Shown here in pieces: positions 5,250 through 6,329 of a stretch of DNA of 6,329 bases. Every line of letters starts with the position of its first letter. The first letter of the stretch is position 1. A program made the translations under genes and the position numbers. Origin of the DNA: an uncultured beta proteobacterium (GTDB taxonomy: Bacteria; Pseudomonadota; Gammaproteobacteria; Burkholderiales; Rhodocyclaceae); contig CAIXAY010000450.1 of NCBI GenBank assembly GCA_903917505.1, forward strand, positions 1-6,329. The letters are read 5' to 3'. A model generated the notes under the pieces. That model did not search any database, had not been told where the DNA came from, and worked only from the letters and a program-made list of their open reading frames with translations.

Positions 5250-6329
5250 TCAGCGAGCGATGACGCCCTCCACCGCCTCGGCGACCTTGGCGGCGGTGAT
5301 GCCGAGGAATTCGAAGACCTGCGCCGCCGGTCCGCACTCGCCGAAGCGATCGATGCCGACGACGGCGCCCTCGAGACCGACATACTTGCGCCAATAGTCG
5401 CTGACCCCGGCTTCGACCGCGACGCGCGGGATGCCGCGCGGCAGCACCGATTCGCGATAGGCCGCATCCTGCTGGTCGAAGAGGAAGCTCGACGGCAGCG
5501 AGACCACACGCACGGCGATTCCCTTCTCGGCGAGCGACTGCTGGGCAGCCACCGCCAGCCCGACTTCGGAGCCGGTGGCGATGATCACCGCCTGCGCGGC
5601 GCCGGGGCAATCCTTGAGCACGTAGCCGCCACGGCGGATCGCCGCGATCTGCCCGGCGTCGCGCGCCTGGTGCGGCAGGTTCTGGCGCGTCAGGATCAGC
5701 GCGGTCGGCGTGTTGCGGTGTTCGATGGCGATCTGCCAGGCGACCAGGGTCTCGACCGAGTCGCAGGGACGCCAGACATCGAGGTTGGGCATCATGCGCA
5801 GCGTCGCCGTCTGCTCGACCGGCTGGTGCGTCGGGCCGTCCTCGCCGACGCCGATCGAGTCGTGCGTGAACACGTAGATCGGATTGATGCGCATCAGCGC
5901 CGCCATGCGAATGGCATTGCGCGCGTACTCGGAGAACATCAGGAAAGTGCCGCCGAAGGGGCGGAATCCGCCGTGCAGAACCAGGCCGTTCATGATCGCG
6001 CACATGCCGAACTCGCGCACGCCGTAGTGGAGGTAATTGCCGCCGGCGTCGAGCGCATCGACGGAGAGTTCGCGACAGCCTTTCCATTCGGTCAGGTTGG
6101 ACGGCGCCAGGTCGGCCGAACCGCCGACGAATTCGGGCATCACCGGCGCCAGCGCGGCGATGGCGGTCTGCGACGATTTGCGCGTGGCGATCGACTCGCC
6201 CTTGGCGGCGATCGCTTGCAGCGACTGCGCGACGCCGGCCTCGAAATTGGCGTGCAGGTCGCCGCGCGTGCGGCGCTCGAACTCGACCGCGAGTTCCGGG
6301 TGGGCGGCGCGGTAAGCGGCGTACAGTTG
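5250..6329 (-). CDS. tkt: Transketolase, C-terminal 359 residues (start outside window)
   Basis: ThDP-dependent enzyme moving two-carbon ketol units between pentose, hexose and heptose phosphates in the pentose phosphate (or Calvin) pathway. The reading frame is open to the window edge, so the gene continues beyond 6329; an internal ATG at 6143 is not the start. The visible part holds the end of the PP domain, the Pyr domain and the C-terminal domain: FVGGSADLAPSNLT (67-80), VREFGM (104-109), THDSIGVGEDGPTHQP (155-170), TRQNLPHQ (214-221) and GIDRFGECGPA (325-335). Adding 305 to my numbering puts E106, D164, H168 and R215 at the E. coli TktA active-site positions 411, 469, 473 and 520, so the key residues are present and the full protein should be about 664 aa. 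First of three same-strand genes. Confidence 0.96.
   Translation of the reverse strand, partial: QLYAAYRAAHPELAVEFERRTRGDLHANFEAGVAQSLQAIAAKGESIATRKSSQTAIAALAPVMPEFVGGSADLAPSNLTEWKGCRELSVDALDAGGNYLHYGVREFGMCAIMNGLVLHGGFRPFGGTFLMFSEYARNAIRMAALMRINPIYVFTHDSIGVGEDGPTHQPVEQTATLRMMPNLDVWRPCDSVETLVAWQIAIEHRNTPTALILTRQNLPHQARDAGQIAAIRRGGYVLKDCPGAAQAVIIATGSEVGLAVAAQQSLAEKGIAVRVVSLPSSFLFDQQDAAYRESVLPRGIPRVAVEAGVSDYWRKYVGLEGAVVGIDRFGECGPAAQVFEFLGITAAKVAEAVEGVIAR

Noticed and set aside
4228..6087. Single 619-residue minus-strand open frame covering the PfkB kinase gene and most of the transketolase gene
   Set aside because: Only the part from 5226 downstream is protein-like. The upstream 287 residues are Arg/Ala-rich text read out of frame from transketolase, which is clearly coded in another frame. 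It is not a fusion protein.

Overview
The window carries six protein genes and no RNA genes, insertion sequences or CRISPR arrays. High GC content, strong Shine-Dalgarno sites and protein styles (a proteobacterial-type transketolase and an enterobacterial-type UlaG) suggest a GC-rich proteobacterium. A betaproteobacterium is my guess, but nothing here fixes the genus.

Left block (1-3655). A partial FGGY-family sugar kinase runs leftward off the window edge. It is divergent from two rightward genes: an uncharacterised 345-aa cytoplasmic protein with a calcium-loop-like DxDxDG motif, then a full-length ulaG (L-ascorbate-6-phosphate lactonase, metallo-beta-lactamase fold). The 162-bp AT-rich gap between kinase and the 345-aa gene holds overlapping divergent promoter candidates and short inverted repeats. 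One word from that gap, TTGATCTTTT, recurs in inverse orientation inside an inverted repeat just ahead of ulaG. This suggests that one regulator controls all three genes. UlaG normally acts on ascorbate-6-phosphate made by a PTS transporter. No PTS gene is visible here, so the divergent kinase is a candidate for supplying the phosphorylated substrate or for feeding the same product, 3-keto-L-gulonate-6-phosphate. This is a hypothesis.

Right block (6329-3702, minus strand). In transcription order this is transketolase (C-terminal 359 residues only), a PfkB-family 1-phosphofructokinase-like sugar kinase with a GTG start 23 bp after the transketolase stop, and a small pyridoxamine-5'-phosphate-oxidase-like flavin protein 61 bp further on. 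The close spacing suggests one transcript. Transketolase and the PfkB kinase would handle pentose and hexose phosphates, the kind of end products expected from an UlaG-type sugar acid pathway, but such housekeeping functions are also expected independently. The two blocks converge at a GC-rich hairpin between ulaG and the flavin-protein gene.

The most interesting part is the kinase / 345-aa protein / UlaG cluster with its repeated TTGATCTT sites. The remaining genes look ordinary.
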